The position numbers and the translations under genes were made by a program. Positions 40,761 to 53,436 of a stretch of DNA of 64,000 nucleotides are shown here, one piece after another; position 1 is the stretch's first letter; each line of letters starts with the position of its first letter. Source of the DNA: Hofstenia miamia (taxonomy: Eukaryota; Xenacoelomorpha; Acoela); contig SCFE01000106.1 of the NCBI GenBank assembly GCA_004352715.1, positions 1,491,502-1,555,501 of the forward strand. Direction: 5' to 3'. Under the pieces are notes generated by a model. That model ran no database searches. It was not told the DNA's origin and saw only the letters and a list, made by a program, of their open reading frames with translations.

Positions 40761-43167
40761 GCATTAGCCCTCCTCACTCGGATGTAGGTGATCCTTACCA
40801 CCCCCCCCCTTATTCGTTCGAATATAAATAAATACCAACTTCAGAGAGTTTGAATCAATTATCTAATTGGGAACATACAAAAAACCAGATAACTAGAGCT
40901 CATCAATTATTTTGTAGTGTTCGTTTTTGAAAATGGTGGTACATTTTTCTGTTTTAATAGCTTACATCAAGGCAGAGCGCTGCGCAGGATCACTAGTTAC
41001 AAGCATTACACATTCTGAGCTTAGATTAATAGCCCGTTCAGCAGGATCATTGAAAACTTTAAGGTTACGTGCAAATGTTTGTACTAACATATAATTTTTT
41101 ATTGTACTCCATTTTGATACATTTTTTGTATGCCGATGAGCATCAATGGAAAGAAAATATAAACCAACTGTCAGAACCTATCAATTCAACCAATGTTGTG
41201 TTCCAATTTATTGATAGAAAAAAAGGAAGACCAAGACGATATTCTTCTGGTAGTTGCACAGTGAGCAACTTGTCAGCCATGTTTCTTTTGAGAAAATCTG
41301 TAGTTTTACAGTTATCACTAAAGAGTGACAAAACTGCCAGTTCTTCAGTTAGTTACCAGCGTTGTTTTGCATTTTTTTAATAACTGCTTCAGCTGTTTCA
41401 TTAACAATGTCTTTGTAATTCATCATATCATGTATAAAGCAAAGATCATTGAAAGCAGCATCAATTGCTGAACTTCCATTTAACCACAATGGCGTATAAA
41501 AAATGGATGTAAACACATTTATGCCATGAAGCTTGCAGATGAAATCTTTTGAGTAGTTAAATTCATCTGCAAACGAAAACATTTTCTGTGTGTATAATAA
41601 CTGTCCCATCCATCTTGCACTGTTGGTTGCACAAGGTTTTCTAAAGTGAATTTTTTTTCTTTTGCTTCCCAGCAGAGCCAAAGCACTGTCTGCACATTCT
41701 TTTTAATCAGCTCTAATTTGTTTCTTTTTATTAGAAGGTTGTAGCAACATCGTAAGCTCTTGAGCAAAACCAAACACAACTTTGTCTTGCAGTTTCCATA
41801 GTTCTCTCATTTGATATGTGGCTTCTGCTTGCATTTTTCCTGTAGCATTAGGAAGCTGTTGTACGCCCAAGAGCTTGCCTTCCGTATACTCTGGAGGTCC
41901 AGAAAAAACAATGGCCAATGCCTAATATTTTTTACCAAGGCGATCCACTGTTAATTTTCCATCCCAGTACAACGCAGCAAACTCTGGAGGAGATCCTCTA
42001 ACCTTAAAATAGGTAAATTACTGTAGTTACAAAATGCATTACCTTTTCCAAAACATCCAAAGAAATTTGCGGCGGTTTGCTATTCGATACCGGCTAGTAG
42101 TTTCTTCTGAAAGAACGAAATCTTCAACATTTGCATTATATGCATTAATAACAGCAGAAACAATCGTAACCGCTACTTAATTTAAGCCTGTCAGCAGCAA
42201 CAAGAACTGCTGGAGCTTTCATGATCCTCTTGGGGACATTAAACGTTACATATTTACTTTTAAATGATGATCCTTGCTTCCTGATGCAGCAAATTCTCTT
42301 GAGCGGATTAGCTTTTGGTTTTCGTGAAACTTTTTCGCAAAAATTTATCACGGCCTCCCATTGTTGCCTGACGTTCATTTCTTTGGTCCAAGTAAAATGC
42401 TACGTGTTCCTCATGGTCTTTTTAGAAGAACAGTTTATTTTTCTGTATAATATCAATTGTTTTAGGTGTTCCAATACCCCAGAATTTATCTAGCGTATTC
42501 GAAAATGTACAAGAAATATCAATTTCGTAACATTTTTTTATTATTTTTTAGTTTATTCCATTTAGCATGCTGTTCTTTTAGATTATTGATGCACCTCCAT
42601 CTGATGCTAGTCTAAATGTGAGTCTTGTGCCACAAAAACAAAACCCGATCAGCCAACATTGCAATTTAATTTTGATTATGTGCATCATGCTTAGTTTGTT
42701 CATAAAGCAAAACTTTTAGTACCTCTTTCAACGTTGGTAACTTTGATTGAGGAAGATGCTCCTCCGGTTGTCCAATTAAATACGCATTTGTATTTTTTCT
42801 GGTTAAAGTTTTAATTCTTTTTGACTTTGCCGATCGCACATCTGCAAGTGCCTTTTGATCACATGCTCTCTTTGTCATGACTACAAACTCTAAAATGCGT
42901 TTTATAGTTAGATAACAAGCCATTGTCATTTTCATTATTGAAAATGTGATCGTGTTAAATCAAGAAAACAATTTAGGTTTAGCAAACCAGAATTTGCTTA
43001 AAAAGTTATTGATGTCTAGAGGCCGATAAAAATTCGAGTGCGCAATATGTTCCCAATTAAATAATTGATTCAAACTTTCTAAAGTTGGTATTTATATATA
43101 TTAGAACCAAATTAGGGGGGGGGATGCTGCGAAAATTGGAAAGGATCACCTAAATCTGAGAGGGTCT
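40761..43167 (-). mobile_element. orphan DNA transposon with long terminal inverted repeats, inside (TA)n
   Basis: Left (40761-40880) and right (about 43045-43167) ends are imperfect inverted repeats of about 110 bases. They share TAGGTGATCCTT, a run of nine C, AAATACCAACTT, AGTTTGAATCAATTAT and TAATTGGGAACATA. Both ends abut (TA)n (40739-40760 and 43168-43193). One decayed minus-strand gene lies inside. I do not know a named superfamily for it. Confidence 0.7.
41143..42935 (-). pseudogene. decayed transposase-like gene of the orphan TIR element
   Basis: Protein pieces in order. MKMTMACYLTIKRILEF... with a basic segment and SKLPTLKEVLKVLLY (42666-42935). KAPAVLVAADRLKLSSGYD (42145-42378). 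PPEYTEGKLLGVQQLPNATG and QAEATYQMRELWKLQDKVVF (41703-41918). HFRKPCATNSARWMGQLLY with FNYSKDFICKLHGIN (41349-41681). FSDNCKTTDFLKRNMADKLL (41143-41331). I remember this order (EGKLLG, WxLxDKVV, RKPxAxxxARWM) from uncharacterised repeat-borne proteins in many invertebrates. In relatives a DTT(A/S)SNTG-like acidic motif follows DKVV; I cannot find it here. The copy is dead. Confidence 0.62.
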
Positions 43168-43198
<31 letters not shown>

Positions 43199-43538
43199 TA
43201 TATATTACATAAATATAGGACAAATTTGTGATAATTCCATATACAAATAGCAATGCTTTGATGGCATTTTTGTATGAACATCAGGCTAACTCAAAGTACA
43301 CGCTCCATGTAAAGCTGACATATTTTATGATATTTATATTACCAAGAACACGTTTAATGATTTTTAAAAACGTTAATCATGGAAAAAATTATTAAAGGTA
43401 TGAATATCTTTGATATATAGCGCTTAATATATCTGCATGTACAGCCTTTCTGATAAATTATCTCCATCTCATATACTTGAACCTTCCCATCATATGGTTT
43501 GATATAAAGGTAATTCTAAAACTGCTAGAATAAATTTA
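43168..43538. other. (TA)n and AT-rich spacer downstream of POLR3E
   Basis: TA repeat at 43168-43193, then AT-rich sequence that includes the POLR3E 3' flank. Confidence 0.5.
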
Positions 43539-46238
43539 TTAACTAACTCCTTTTGGAAACCACTTTCTGCCTTTAGATTCACAAATGTCGTATAGAATGT
43601 TCTCTCTAACAGTTTTTTCAACCGAAATATCTTTCGTCAATTTCTCCAATACCATCTTTGTTATGTAACCTTTTTCTGAAATGTGATTAATATAACGTTG
43701 GAAAACTACCTTTTCATTGTCCTCGTATGATTTTGGCACAATAGCAACGTAGGAGGAAAATTTTCTAAATATTTAATCAAATTATTGTGAAATAAAATTT
43801 CAAATTTAAATTTCAGTTGCATCAAATGAACAAATATATCATCTAAACATAAATTTCGTCAATTAACGCGTATTCTATTGTAATCCTTCCAAAAAATAAT
43901 GAAAAGCAATCTATCTGTTAAATTTCAGACATAGAGTCTGATATTGCTCTTAATCAAATAATTGAATGCAACAAACGCAAATAAAATATTGAATACTGAA
44001 AATTACTTACCCATTGACTCTGGGATAACGAAACATTTGCAAACGATCGGAAGCGTCGCAAATCTCTCCAATACTGTTTTTGCAAGATACACTCTTTAAT
44101 ATGTCATGAAAATCGTCATTAGAACAAAAAATCGCATCATTAATTCTGGATAAAATGGCAGGAAGCAAATTATTCAAAAACGTAGCTATAAAATATGTTA
44201 AATTTGAGGTGAATTTTTAGAAGTTTATACCTGTTTCTAAATTGGAAGTTTCATTTTGAACATCAGGTTCTTTACTGTCCTTAGATGGCGATGTACGTGC
44301 GGTTTTATTAGATGCAATTTCCTCAAATTCACTTTCAGCGGAATCAACAGAAACTTCAATTTTTTCTGTAAAAGCGGGCAAATCTTTCGATATTGAAAAG
44401 AACTCTTTTTCAATGGAAAAATCCTTATTTGGAGATGTTGATAATCTATTTTCTGTAAGATCATCCGTCAAATCCATTCGAATACTGGAACGACTAGGAT
44501 GTTTTTTCCGTCTTGATTGCCCCTTAGATGGTGATTCACTTCTTACCGTTAATAGACCCAGTTGTTGACATAATTTTTCACCTGCATCGGCCCAAAAATT
44601 TTCAGATCTCTCAATAACTGCGCGATGACGATCTGCAAACTCCTCATCAAGGTCATATACAAATTGCCAACCACGTTCTGCATTGAGCTCAGCAACTCTT
44701 TCTAGAATAGCAAAGATTTCATCTCCAGGTAACTTAGTATGCGATGCCATTTCCCTCCTCTGAACAGCTCCATACTTGTTAAGACGATATAATATATAAT
44801 CGCGACCTCGCTGCATAAATTCTGAAGGCACTCCACATAATGCACTGTAGGTTCCTTCAGGATACAACAAACGACTAGACAAAACCCAGCAAAATCTTAC
44901 TAATACAGCAGATTCTTCAAGTACAGAAAGAATGGCATTGTGATCAGCAGAAAACGGTAATAGAGTCAGTAACTCACTAAATTTAACAACATGGGCATTT
45001 TTTAAAATTTTGATAATTTGTTGTGATAATGTGAGAGCTCTAAGATGTGTCAGTGACAATTGTTCCCGGGGTTGATAGGGGGAAAATTTTTCAGGATCGT
45101 TATCAGATGCATTGCTCTTCAACATTGCTGAAAGATAAGAGGAAGCATCACAAAAATTTCGACAGTTATTACCATCCAAATATAAATTAATGTTTAAATT
45201 TAGAGATTTATGTACACGTAAGTTTAACCAAGGTTCTTCACTATATCGTTGATGAACATATTTAAAAGATCTTTTCCGCTGTTCATTTACTGCAGAGATT
45301 TTATGTGCACCAAATCGAACTGAAATTTGCTCTGTTTCGTTTGAAGTGGCCGATTGATCAGTGCTTGCGTCGGTAGCTCTCTTTTCCAAATGCCTGAACG
45401 AAGGTACCATTTGAATAATCCCCATTTGGAGTGGTGTAATAATGAGTCTACCCTTATGAATACGACAAAATGCGTTCGTTTGTGTGCATTTAATATCAGG
45501 CTAAAGGAACACACCATTAAACAATGCATTAGTGTCGTTTATAATATAACAAACCTATAAAGGTAATGAAAAAATGATAAAAAAGAGCATTAAAATATTT
45601 AATAGTTTAGTTAGAGGTTGACTAGGACATGAATATTGACGACTCACAACTCGAGACTAGTGGGTTTATTAAGTGCATTGTGCTACTAATTTGCAAATAC
45701 AAAATGAAGTTTAAATACAATCAATCAATATATATAAATTGCATTTTCCATTAATGTGGCAGCAACCTTTCTAATTATAACGAATAGATATAGTATATAC
45801 ATACAGGCTTATAATTTTGCAGTTTTGAAGTTGTCAGTCTGTATACTTCAAAAAATTCGATAGTATTTACTTAATATATTCGCTTCAAAATCACTTAGGG
45901 GATAAAAACATTATTGCTTAGAACCTATTCACAGCAACATTCGTAAAGATAATTTAATCCATACTGAATTTATTTAGTCATCTACTTACATCAGTAAACT
46001 GTGAAGAAAATGTCATTGTGGTGATAGGAGTAGTATCGGAGGTAATGTATCGACAGCGATCTGCCGAATAATTATGAGAAGAAGTATCTAGGGGAACTTC
46101 AATTTCGTAAACATTGTGTTGAGGTTTAACACGGCAAGAATAATTTTCAAAATTTGGAGATGATTTCGGGCGCGTTGGAAATTGAAATAATTGCAAATTA
46201 GGATTCTTTTCTAAAAAAACATCAACAGCTTTATTCAT
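43539..46238 (-). CDS. POLR3E: POLR3E, RNA polymerase III subunit RPC5
   Basis: RPC5 is a subunit of nuclear RNA polymerase III, which makes tRNAs and 5S rRNA. It pairs with RPC4 on the enzyme. Minus-strand exons: 46238-45990, 45500-44231, 44185-44011 and 43764-43539. Junction phases are 0, 1 and 2 and all fit, giving about 639 residues (human 708). Exon 1 has LQLFQFPTRP and SCRVKPQHNVYEIEVPLDT. Exon 2 opens CRIHKGRLIITPLQMGIIQM and includes EPWLNLRVHKS and the winged-helix-like YILYRLNKYGAVQRREMASH. Exon 3 is LSRINDAIFCSNDDFHD. Exon 4 is KFSSYVAIVPKSYEDNEKVV to the stop at 43539. The first visible exon starts right after a TTTTAG acceptor, so a short upstream exon with the true start probably exists. 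Introns: 45501-45989, 44186-44230, 43765-44010. Confidence 0.93.
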
Positions 46239-47735
46239 CTAAAACGAAAACATTTTTATAGTAAGTACCACAAAAATTCATCAAACTTTAGATAGTGTAT
46301 AGGAAATTCACTAATTATTGCGTCTAAAATTAGCAATAATTGTTAACACAAACGATGAAATGATATATACATATATATGGCTGAATAAACTATTGAATCA
46401 ACATATTCCAAAAAATTATCACAAGCATTTAACTCAAATATCAATAATTTTCTAGTCAGTCATTATTGACTAATATTCCAATTAAAAGTACAATTGATCA
46501 TATCATAGCAAGTAATACAGAAGATAAGATATAGGTAACTCATGATATTTTGCGATCAATACCATAGTGCATAAGTTAAAATCAAAATTCAAAATCGAAG
46601 GAAGGAATTTATTACTTGTTCTTAATATATCCGTAGGAAACAGGAAAAAGAGGCTTAACCTACTACTCGACCGTGTGAGGAAATAAACAGCTATTTAGTG
46701 AATATTCTACTCTACCATGCTCAGATTACAAAGACCCAGAAAACTACTATTTTGAATATTGACATACCGCAGCTTACTTTGAGTTAAGTATCTAGTTACC
46801 TGAAATAGATAAGTACCATCAGATTACGATGGTATCCCATGCTTGGCTTCTAGTCAAAATTCCCCTCTATATTTAATAAATTTATTGTTTGAAATTTTTC
46901 CAAGTTGCCTAGAAATCATGATAAGTGGCAAGAGTTGAAACCGACTCCGACCTATTTTAGTGCCTCTAATAATTGCGAAGTGCTTTAAAAGACTTCTATT
47001 CGATTGTTATTTATGTGATGATAATACTTGTTAGTTAGAGAAAAGTCAATTCAGCTCAAACATAGAAATTACAGTGCACGAAGCCGATTTTGATGCTATC
47101 AGAGTTTTTGACGTGACCTGAGTAAGGTTTTTGTTAGCGTTCAACACCACTTTACCATACGAAAGTAGCAAAAAATGGTCATTGCTGTGAATCCATTTAT
47201 AATTAAAGAGGAGGATTTTTTTCTTACAGAAAAAGCAACAAGAACTACTCTGATTAAAATCTCATACTTTGACTTCACAAACGAAGACACACATCAAACA
47301 CCAAGCTTACTGATGACATGTACCTATGTACAGGATTCAAAATGGGTGAGTTAGACGTTCTTCTGTAATGATTGACGAAATTTTGTAGTACTGCAAGGCC
47401 AATAATTTTTGTGGAAATAAAAGAACTTCATTTTAGCAGAGCGTTTTAGACTCGAACAAGATTATTATACGCTCTCTAATTACAGATTAAAACTAGAAAT
47501 TAACGATAAAGAGATATTATAAATTCATTGTGTATTTAAATTAGGTATTTAAGATTATTGTTTGACGCAATTAACGTTATAAACCTTGCAAAACGTCCAT
47601 TAATTATGTATGAAGATCTTACTTATAGCAGTTTAAATACACGAAGTAAATGCAATTTTAGTGTTTTGTATAGCTTGAGGCCGAAGAAATGGATATAAAC
47701 TTTATTGAATACAAGGATTGATATTGACAAAACTA
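46239..47735. other. POLR3E upstream region, no exon assigned
   Basis: Probably contains the first POLR3E exon and promoter, but I could not place them. No repeat recognised. Confidence 0.4.
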
Positions 47736-48349
47736 GAGCATCTGTAAACAGAGAAATAGTTTAACCGTGTTCTCTTGTTCGCTAGAATCACCCCAGTGAT
47801 TCTACATGGTGACCCTGACGTGATCCTGAACGGGTGTCAAGTCATGAAGAATTTCTTTGTGATCTGCTGTCCAATTCGTCTGTAAGGAAAGTCAATGCTG
47901 CAGTGCCAAAAGATTTTGTTATTTGTTGTTCTCAGTCATCGCCGGCCACAATTGGTGTATGGGATGCGTCATGCAGAACATGGGCCTGGCTTTGAAGGTT
48001 AAATCCGATACCTCTCCGCAAAATGAACCACATCGAAAGTGAGTTAGCCACGGATACTCCTTAGTTTTACATGTTTGAGCGAAGAGCTGTCGAATGGATA
48101 CATTTGGGTCAGATCCTCATCAATTGAACACACAACCAAAAATCGCGGAGTCTGGCCTGGGGCCCGTGTAACATCAGTCGGTAGTTGTTATTTATCGATC
48201 AGATCACGTGCTTTTCGTGTTGACTAGTTGTTTTCATGTTTGTAAATATTGTAAATACGCATTGTATATAAGACACCCAAGCATCTTGAAATAGAGAAAT
48301 AGTTTAACCGTGTTGTCTTGTTCGCTAGAATCACCCCGGTGATTCTACA
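47736..48349 (+). mobile_element. shrunken LTR retrotransposon with primer binding site
   Basis: The 3' part of a left LTR (47736-47806, ending GTGATTCTACA) is followed at once by TGGTGACCCTGACGTGAT, a tRNA-type primer binding site. About 360 bases of internal sequence follow, then a right LTR at 48167-48349 that starts TGTAACATCAG and ends GATTCTACA (TG...CA). The right LTR has a TATATAA-like box near 48267. No gag or pol remains. The layout fits a Gypsy or BEL type. Confidence 0.72.
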
Positions 48350-48658
48350 TTATTGAACAAAGTCGTTAATTTGAAATTCTACTTCAAACCTTTCAGAAAG
48401 ACAACCGCATATATTTGACAACCTTCAAAACAATTACCCTCAATTTTGTAGGTTGGAAAACTTTTTATTAATGAAACTATTAATGCGATAGAAACTATAT
48501 CTTTCTCACAATCAATGGCTTGATATTTTTAAATGTTCAAAAGCTTCAATATTCTTGAAAATATAACAAGAACTTCCTTTTGATTTAAGATCAGTAGGAA
48601 CCAAAAAAATAGTTTTCAAAAACCTGCAAAATAGTCACTATATAGTTTTCAAATACGC

Positions 48659-48660
<2 letters not shown>
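48350..48660. other. spacer, nothing recognised
   Basis: AT-rich; no motif. Confidence 0.35.
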
Positions 48661-48721
<61 letters not shown>

Positions 48722-49753
48722 TACATGGCAAGGCATAAAGGAGGTAAAGGACTGCTAAGTGTGGAGGAAACTGTAGAAGCAGAAACACTAGGGCTAAAGA
48801 AGTATGTAGAATCACAACCTGGAGGATCAATACTGGAGGTCACTAAGGAGTTAAGGAAGATAAGAACTGAGAGTGAAGGAAAGAAGATATACCAGAGTAG
48901 GATGGAATCAGAGAGACAAACAAGGTATAGGCAGAAGCAATGCATGGAGAATACGGGAGGAACACAGAAAAGTGTGACAGAGAAGAGAGCAACATGTGGT
49001 TAAAGAAGGCAGGACTGAAGAGAGAAACAGAAGCACTGATAATGGCAGCACAGGAGCAAGCAATAAGAACAAACTGGGTGAAGAAGCATATAGACAGAAG
49101 AGTGGAAATAAGTGATAAGTGTAGGCTGTGTAAGAAAGAGGCGGAGACAGTAGATCATCTGATAGCAGGGTGTGAGAAGTTGGCACAGAATGAGTATAAG
49201 TTCAGGCATGACAAGGTGGGACGAATGGTACATTGGAGCTTGAGCAGGCAGCATGGGTTAGAAGCAGGAGACAAGTGGTATGAGCACAAGCCACAGGGTG
49301 TCATAGAAAATGAGAAGGTTAAGATACTGTGAGACTTCAACATACATACAAACAAGGTGATAGAAGCACGGAGGCCAGACATAGTAGTGGTAGACAAAGA
49401 GAAAAGATTAGGAACAGTGATAGACATAGCACTACCAAAGGACAGAAATGTAGAAAGCAAAGAGAAAGAGAAGATAGACAAGTACAGAGAGTTAGCAGAA
49501 GAAATAGAAAGGCTGTGGAAGTTAAAGAAAGTTGAAGTAGTGCCGGTAGTTGTAGGAGCACTAGGAGCAGTGAGTAAGAAGCATAAGAGATACTTGGAGG
49601 AGTTGGGAGTACCAAAGTGGGGAGGAGCAGTAGCACAGAAGGCAGCATTGTTAGGAACAGCTAGAGTCCTGAGGAAAGCTCTCAGACTCCCTGGGAACTG
49701 GTGAGTTCCCCGAGCTGAGAGGGATACCGGCATGAAACTGTGAGAAGAAATGA

Positions 49754-49786
<33 letters not shown>
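48661..49786 (+). mobile_element. Dong/R4-like LINE tail inserted in (TAA)n
   Basis: A 5'-truncated LINE (about 48720-49753) lies between (AAT)n at 48661-48720 and (AAT)n at 49755-49786. Dong/R4-clade elements are known to insert in TAA repeats, and both flanks here are that repeat. Confidence 0.7.
48719..49704 (+). pseudogene. R4-type LINE protein, C-terminal end with restriction-like endonuclease
   Basis: In order: GKGLLSVEETVEAETLGLKK; after one frameshift near 48940, NMWLKKAGLKRETEALIMAA; then the zinc motif CRLCKKEAETVDHLIAGC at 49119-49172. One stop follows at 49330 (a TGA where Trp is expected). Then RRPDIVVVDKEKRLGTVIDI, where PD-x(12)-D is the restriction-like endonuclease core, then KYRELAEEIERLWKLKKVEV and a normal C-terminus RVLRKALRLPGNW at 49704. 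Only one shift and one stop mark a fairly young copy. Low divergence and a purine-rich, GC-richer coding strand set it apart from the host DNA. Confidence 0.82.
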
Positions 49787-50047
49787 TTAAGACTTGATTA
49801 TCCCTACTGAGGATTTAAAAAATGGAAAAAAGGACATTAACACCGACAAGAAGCGCAAATGCATGCAAGTTAGTAAGTACATGAGTTATGAATACTGAAG
49901 TAATTGGCAGTCAGATTAGTTAAAGTATGTTTGAGTTTGGGTTTGAAGGCTGGAAACTCGTCATAGAAATCGACTTGGTGAGAACAAACGAGGGCGTTTG
50001 CTGTTCTCACAGCTCTGCTGAAATAATTGTTCTCACTACGAAATTTC
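49787..50047. other. spacer
   Basis: No feature recognised; it leads into the 3' end of the next LINE on the minus strand. Confidence 0.3.
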
Positions 50048-53025
50048 TTATACTTTCTCTTGAGGTAGTTGTTGGTCGCAAAACAGAACCCTAACTAGTA
50101 CATAATCGGATATATTAAGATCCATTTTCTGATGTAATAATTTGTAGAAAAACTTCGCGTAGATGCAAACAATCCACATAGTCAAGTTTATGGAATGATT
50201 CCAGTTTCCCACTGGAAGCAACATTAGCGCACCAGACCTGTGATGACTATAAAATAATGCTAAGAACACCAGATTTGTAAACCCGAAATTTAGAATTACA
50301 TGGAGTACTAAAAGCAATGTTTCTTTTCATAAAATAGTAACATCTAAAGGCCTTTGAAATAATAAAAGATACATGTGAGGTCCAGGACAAATTATTTGAT
50401 ATCATAATACCCAAGTCTTTAGTCCTAGAGACATGTTTGATGGATACATCGCCTACTAGAATTTTCGCACTAAATCACAGCAGAAACCCATCATCTTCGT
50501 TTTCCCATCATGAACTCCCATACCATTTTGCACCACCCAATTTACAACACGGTTCATGTTTGCTGCAGATTTACCAAACGACAAAAGTTCACAGTCATCC
50601 GCAAACAAAACAATCAGAGTGGGTAATGATTTTTCCTATATCATTCATATATATATAAAGAAAAGAAGAGGTCCAAGGACACTGCCCTGGGGCACACCGC
50701 TGGAGATTTGCACAGGGCTAGATAAACAGTTGCCGACTCTGACGCACTGAGTCCGCCCAGATATGTATTATTGCAATAGTAGTAAAAAATGGCTGTCAAA
50801 ACCAAAGTGACGCAACTTGTTAAGGAGTGCATGCGAGACTCTTTCGAATTCTTCTCTGATATCCAGGAAAATATATGTGGTGTCAATATTGATATCAGTA
50901 CTGCCATAAACTTTGTCAATGAAGTTTACTAGTAGTGCTTCTCTTAGAATTTATCTTATGCCGAACTTTGCTGTATATATAGTCATATAAAAATCTTTCA
51001 AATAAAAGGGATAGTTTGGGTAAAAGAGGGTTCGAGAGAATTATTCAGTTTCTTTCAAGTTTATTAGTAGATTTGGCGACCTATCTTGAAGCCTAGCTAA
51101 AAGTCATTTTTCTGTCTATTATTTTATAAATATGAATTCAATGCGATGAGTAATAAAAAGGTAATTTCAATCTTTTCAACCGAATAAACTTTGTCGAAGA
51201 AAATAAAGCTGAGATGAGGGAGTAATGCCAGAAATAGAATACGAAATCAGCATCTACTCTAATTGGGTAAGCAGTCATGAGATAATCCATGTAACAAATT
51301 GTAAATAATTGACGAGATACACAGTGAACTTTTTGAGGAATCTCGTTATAATGGGGTAAAGGGAGAGAAACACTCACAGGGTAACGATTAGATACGTTTA
51401 AATTTTCACTAACCTTCACTGAAGTCAAGTCTATCCTGTTTGTAATACAGAGGTCTAGAATGTTTCCTTACTTGTGAGTAGGAAAATAAATTGAGATAGA
51501 TTCCATGCGTCCAGTAAGTCAAGAAAAATATTAGAATCTGCTGAGCTAGATGAAAAAGAATTCCAACATACATCAGAATGGTTGAAATCACCCATTATAA
51601 AAAAAAATCAGTTTCGGTATGAAACAAGAGAGTAATAATAATTGATACGATCGCAAATAAGTTTACTGCTAATTCTATAGAGAGAGTCAATAGGAGGATT
51701 GTAAAAGATCAGTAGGTAACAATTAAAATGTCCGCTTTTAAACACATCATATAAAGGACAAGTAAAGTCGTTTACATGGCAAAGTAGGTCATTTGAAACA
51801 GCTATACAAACTCCTCCACGAGCACCTGATTTTCTGTCAGCACATGAAACAATAGTATAATTCGTAAAAGTCAATACTTCACCAAAGTCAATGATCGAAG
51901 AAAGCCACGTCTCACTCAAATAGAGAATATTTGGCTTGTTTAGATGAATAAAATCGGAAATACTCAAACGCTTATTAAGGGAAACAATACCTTGTATGTT
52001 CCAGAAACAAATAGTTAAGTCATAGAGTCAATTTGATGAGTCACTTACTTCCACACCATTGCGAAATAACTTTAGGTCACGAATTTTTAACTCCGCACGT
52101 GAAATACCAGATTGAATTAATTCAAAACGCCAAAAGTTTTCTTTCAACGTCTTGTTCAGCTTTAGATAAAGAACGTGAAACAAACACTTTGTAAAGATAG
52201 TTCTTTAGTAAAGATGCCTTAGCCAGGAGTTTACGGGCCAGGTATTCACTTTTCAACCTAACATTAACTTATTTGACGATTACAGCATTGTCAAAAAAAA
52301 TCTCCTAGATTTTTGCAGATTACATCTCAATTACACTTTTAGTATTGATATTAGATGCACACACTATCTTGTTTGTCCATGCAAATCATGCAAATCATCT
52401 TGTAGTTCATCAGTCCATAAATGACTTTTGTTGACTGTTTAATATATTTGTAGACCTGTATTAAGGTAATAAATCTATTTAATAATAATAATAATAATAA
52501 TAACGTTCGTGGATGTTGAGAATCACTTTTAAATTTTTCCAACTGCTTAACATCCAGAACACTATAATCAGGCTCCTCATTAAGGTGCTTCACTATCTCC
52601 TAAACTTCATTCATTTCGCCCTCCATTCGTTCCATGGAGTTTCTACTGGAGATTTCATTAATTCCATTAATCCGAATTTCGGCGAAATTTCTATCTGTCG
52701 ACAGCTTAACACCACCTTCACAAGAAACAGATGGGTTCAATTTATCAACAATACACAACACTTTTTTCAATTTAGTAACACTTTCACCAAAATTCAGGTG
52801 ATAAATAAAATTTGAATTAGCCGGAAGGCAGTTATCGCACAGCCAACATGAGCCTCGGATGTTAGCCAGGACGTCAATTTCTTCATTGGAAGTTCCGCAC
52901 AAGCCCCGTGGTACCAGTACTTGCAGCAATCGCATAGTATGCCAATATCATCTCTTTTCACAATCTTCTTGCATTGATCGCAACTGGATCCAGATATAAA
53001 GCTCAGAGCCTTTCTCCCCATCAGT
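50048..53025 (-). pseudogene. CR1-type LINE with PHD-like ORF1, endonuclease and reverse transcriptase
   Basis: A nearly full-length but broken element on the minus strand. ORF1 begins at 53021 with a PHD-like zinc finger (SCDQCKKIVKRDDIGILCDC, CCKYWYHGACAEL). An Asn/Glu-rich segment follows, ending near 52510 at an inserted (AAT)n (52481-52503). The ORF1 C-terminus resumes at about 52130-52260 (ARKLLAKASLLKNYLYKVFV). The endonuclease is at 51608-51990: NIQGIVSLNKR, NILYLSETWLSS and GARGGVCIAVSNDLL. The reverse transcriptase is at 50200-50930: FIDKVYG, then [19 protein letters not shown] at about 50650-50700, then a decayed active site and thumb down to 50050. Many stops and shifts. Confidence 0.8.
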
Positions 53026-53225
53026 AATACTATAATTTATAAACTATAATAAACAGGCAAATAGCCTGTTTAATGAGTTGTTGTAAAAAATAAAGTCTTC
53101 AATTGTAAAATTTATCTATGGTAAGCTATGACGCTAAAATGAAACATCAAATAAACATCCTGACGAATCATATTTTCATCATCAAACTTCAAATACAAAA
53201 GAACAATGCACAAACACTCCATCTC
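53026..53225. other. spacer between LINE and foldback repeat
   Basis: Nothing recognised. Confidence 0.3.
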
Positions 53226-53436
53226 TCTTCAAAACGGGGTTGTGACATCAGCTCGATATTCAAATACAAGCGAAATTTGAAAAACAACATTTGCACCGTC
53301 GTAAGCTATTTTTAATTGGCAAGTAATTACCGTATTCATGTTTAATAAATACATTTTTAAAATGCAATTTAAGTTTTCTAAATTTGGCTTGTGTTTGAAT
53401 ATCGAGCTGCATGTCACAACCCCTTCAAAACGACAT
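53226..53436. repeat. foldback repeat, arms about 57 bases
   Basis: TTCAAAACGGGGTTGTGACA followed by CAGCTCGATATTCAAA at 53230-53270 recurs inverted at 53390-53435 with few changes (TGTCACAACCCCTTCAAAAC). Loop about 90 bases. It could form a long hairpin; probably a non-autonomous foldback element. Confidence 0.7.

Noticed and set aside
48591-48945. Leu- or Ile-rich frames over the (AAT)n repeat
   Set aside because: They are translations of the microsatellite on the opposite strand of the LINE tail.
49155-49733. 192-codon minus-strand frame
   Set aside because: It is antisense to the R4-type LINE protein, whose zinc and endonuclease motifs are on the plus strand.
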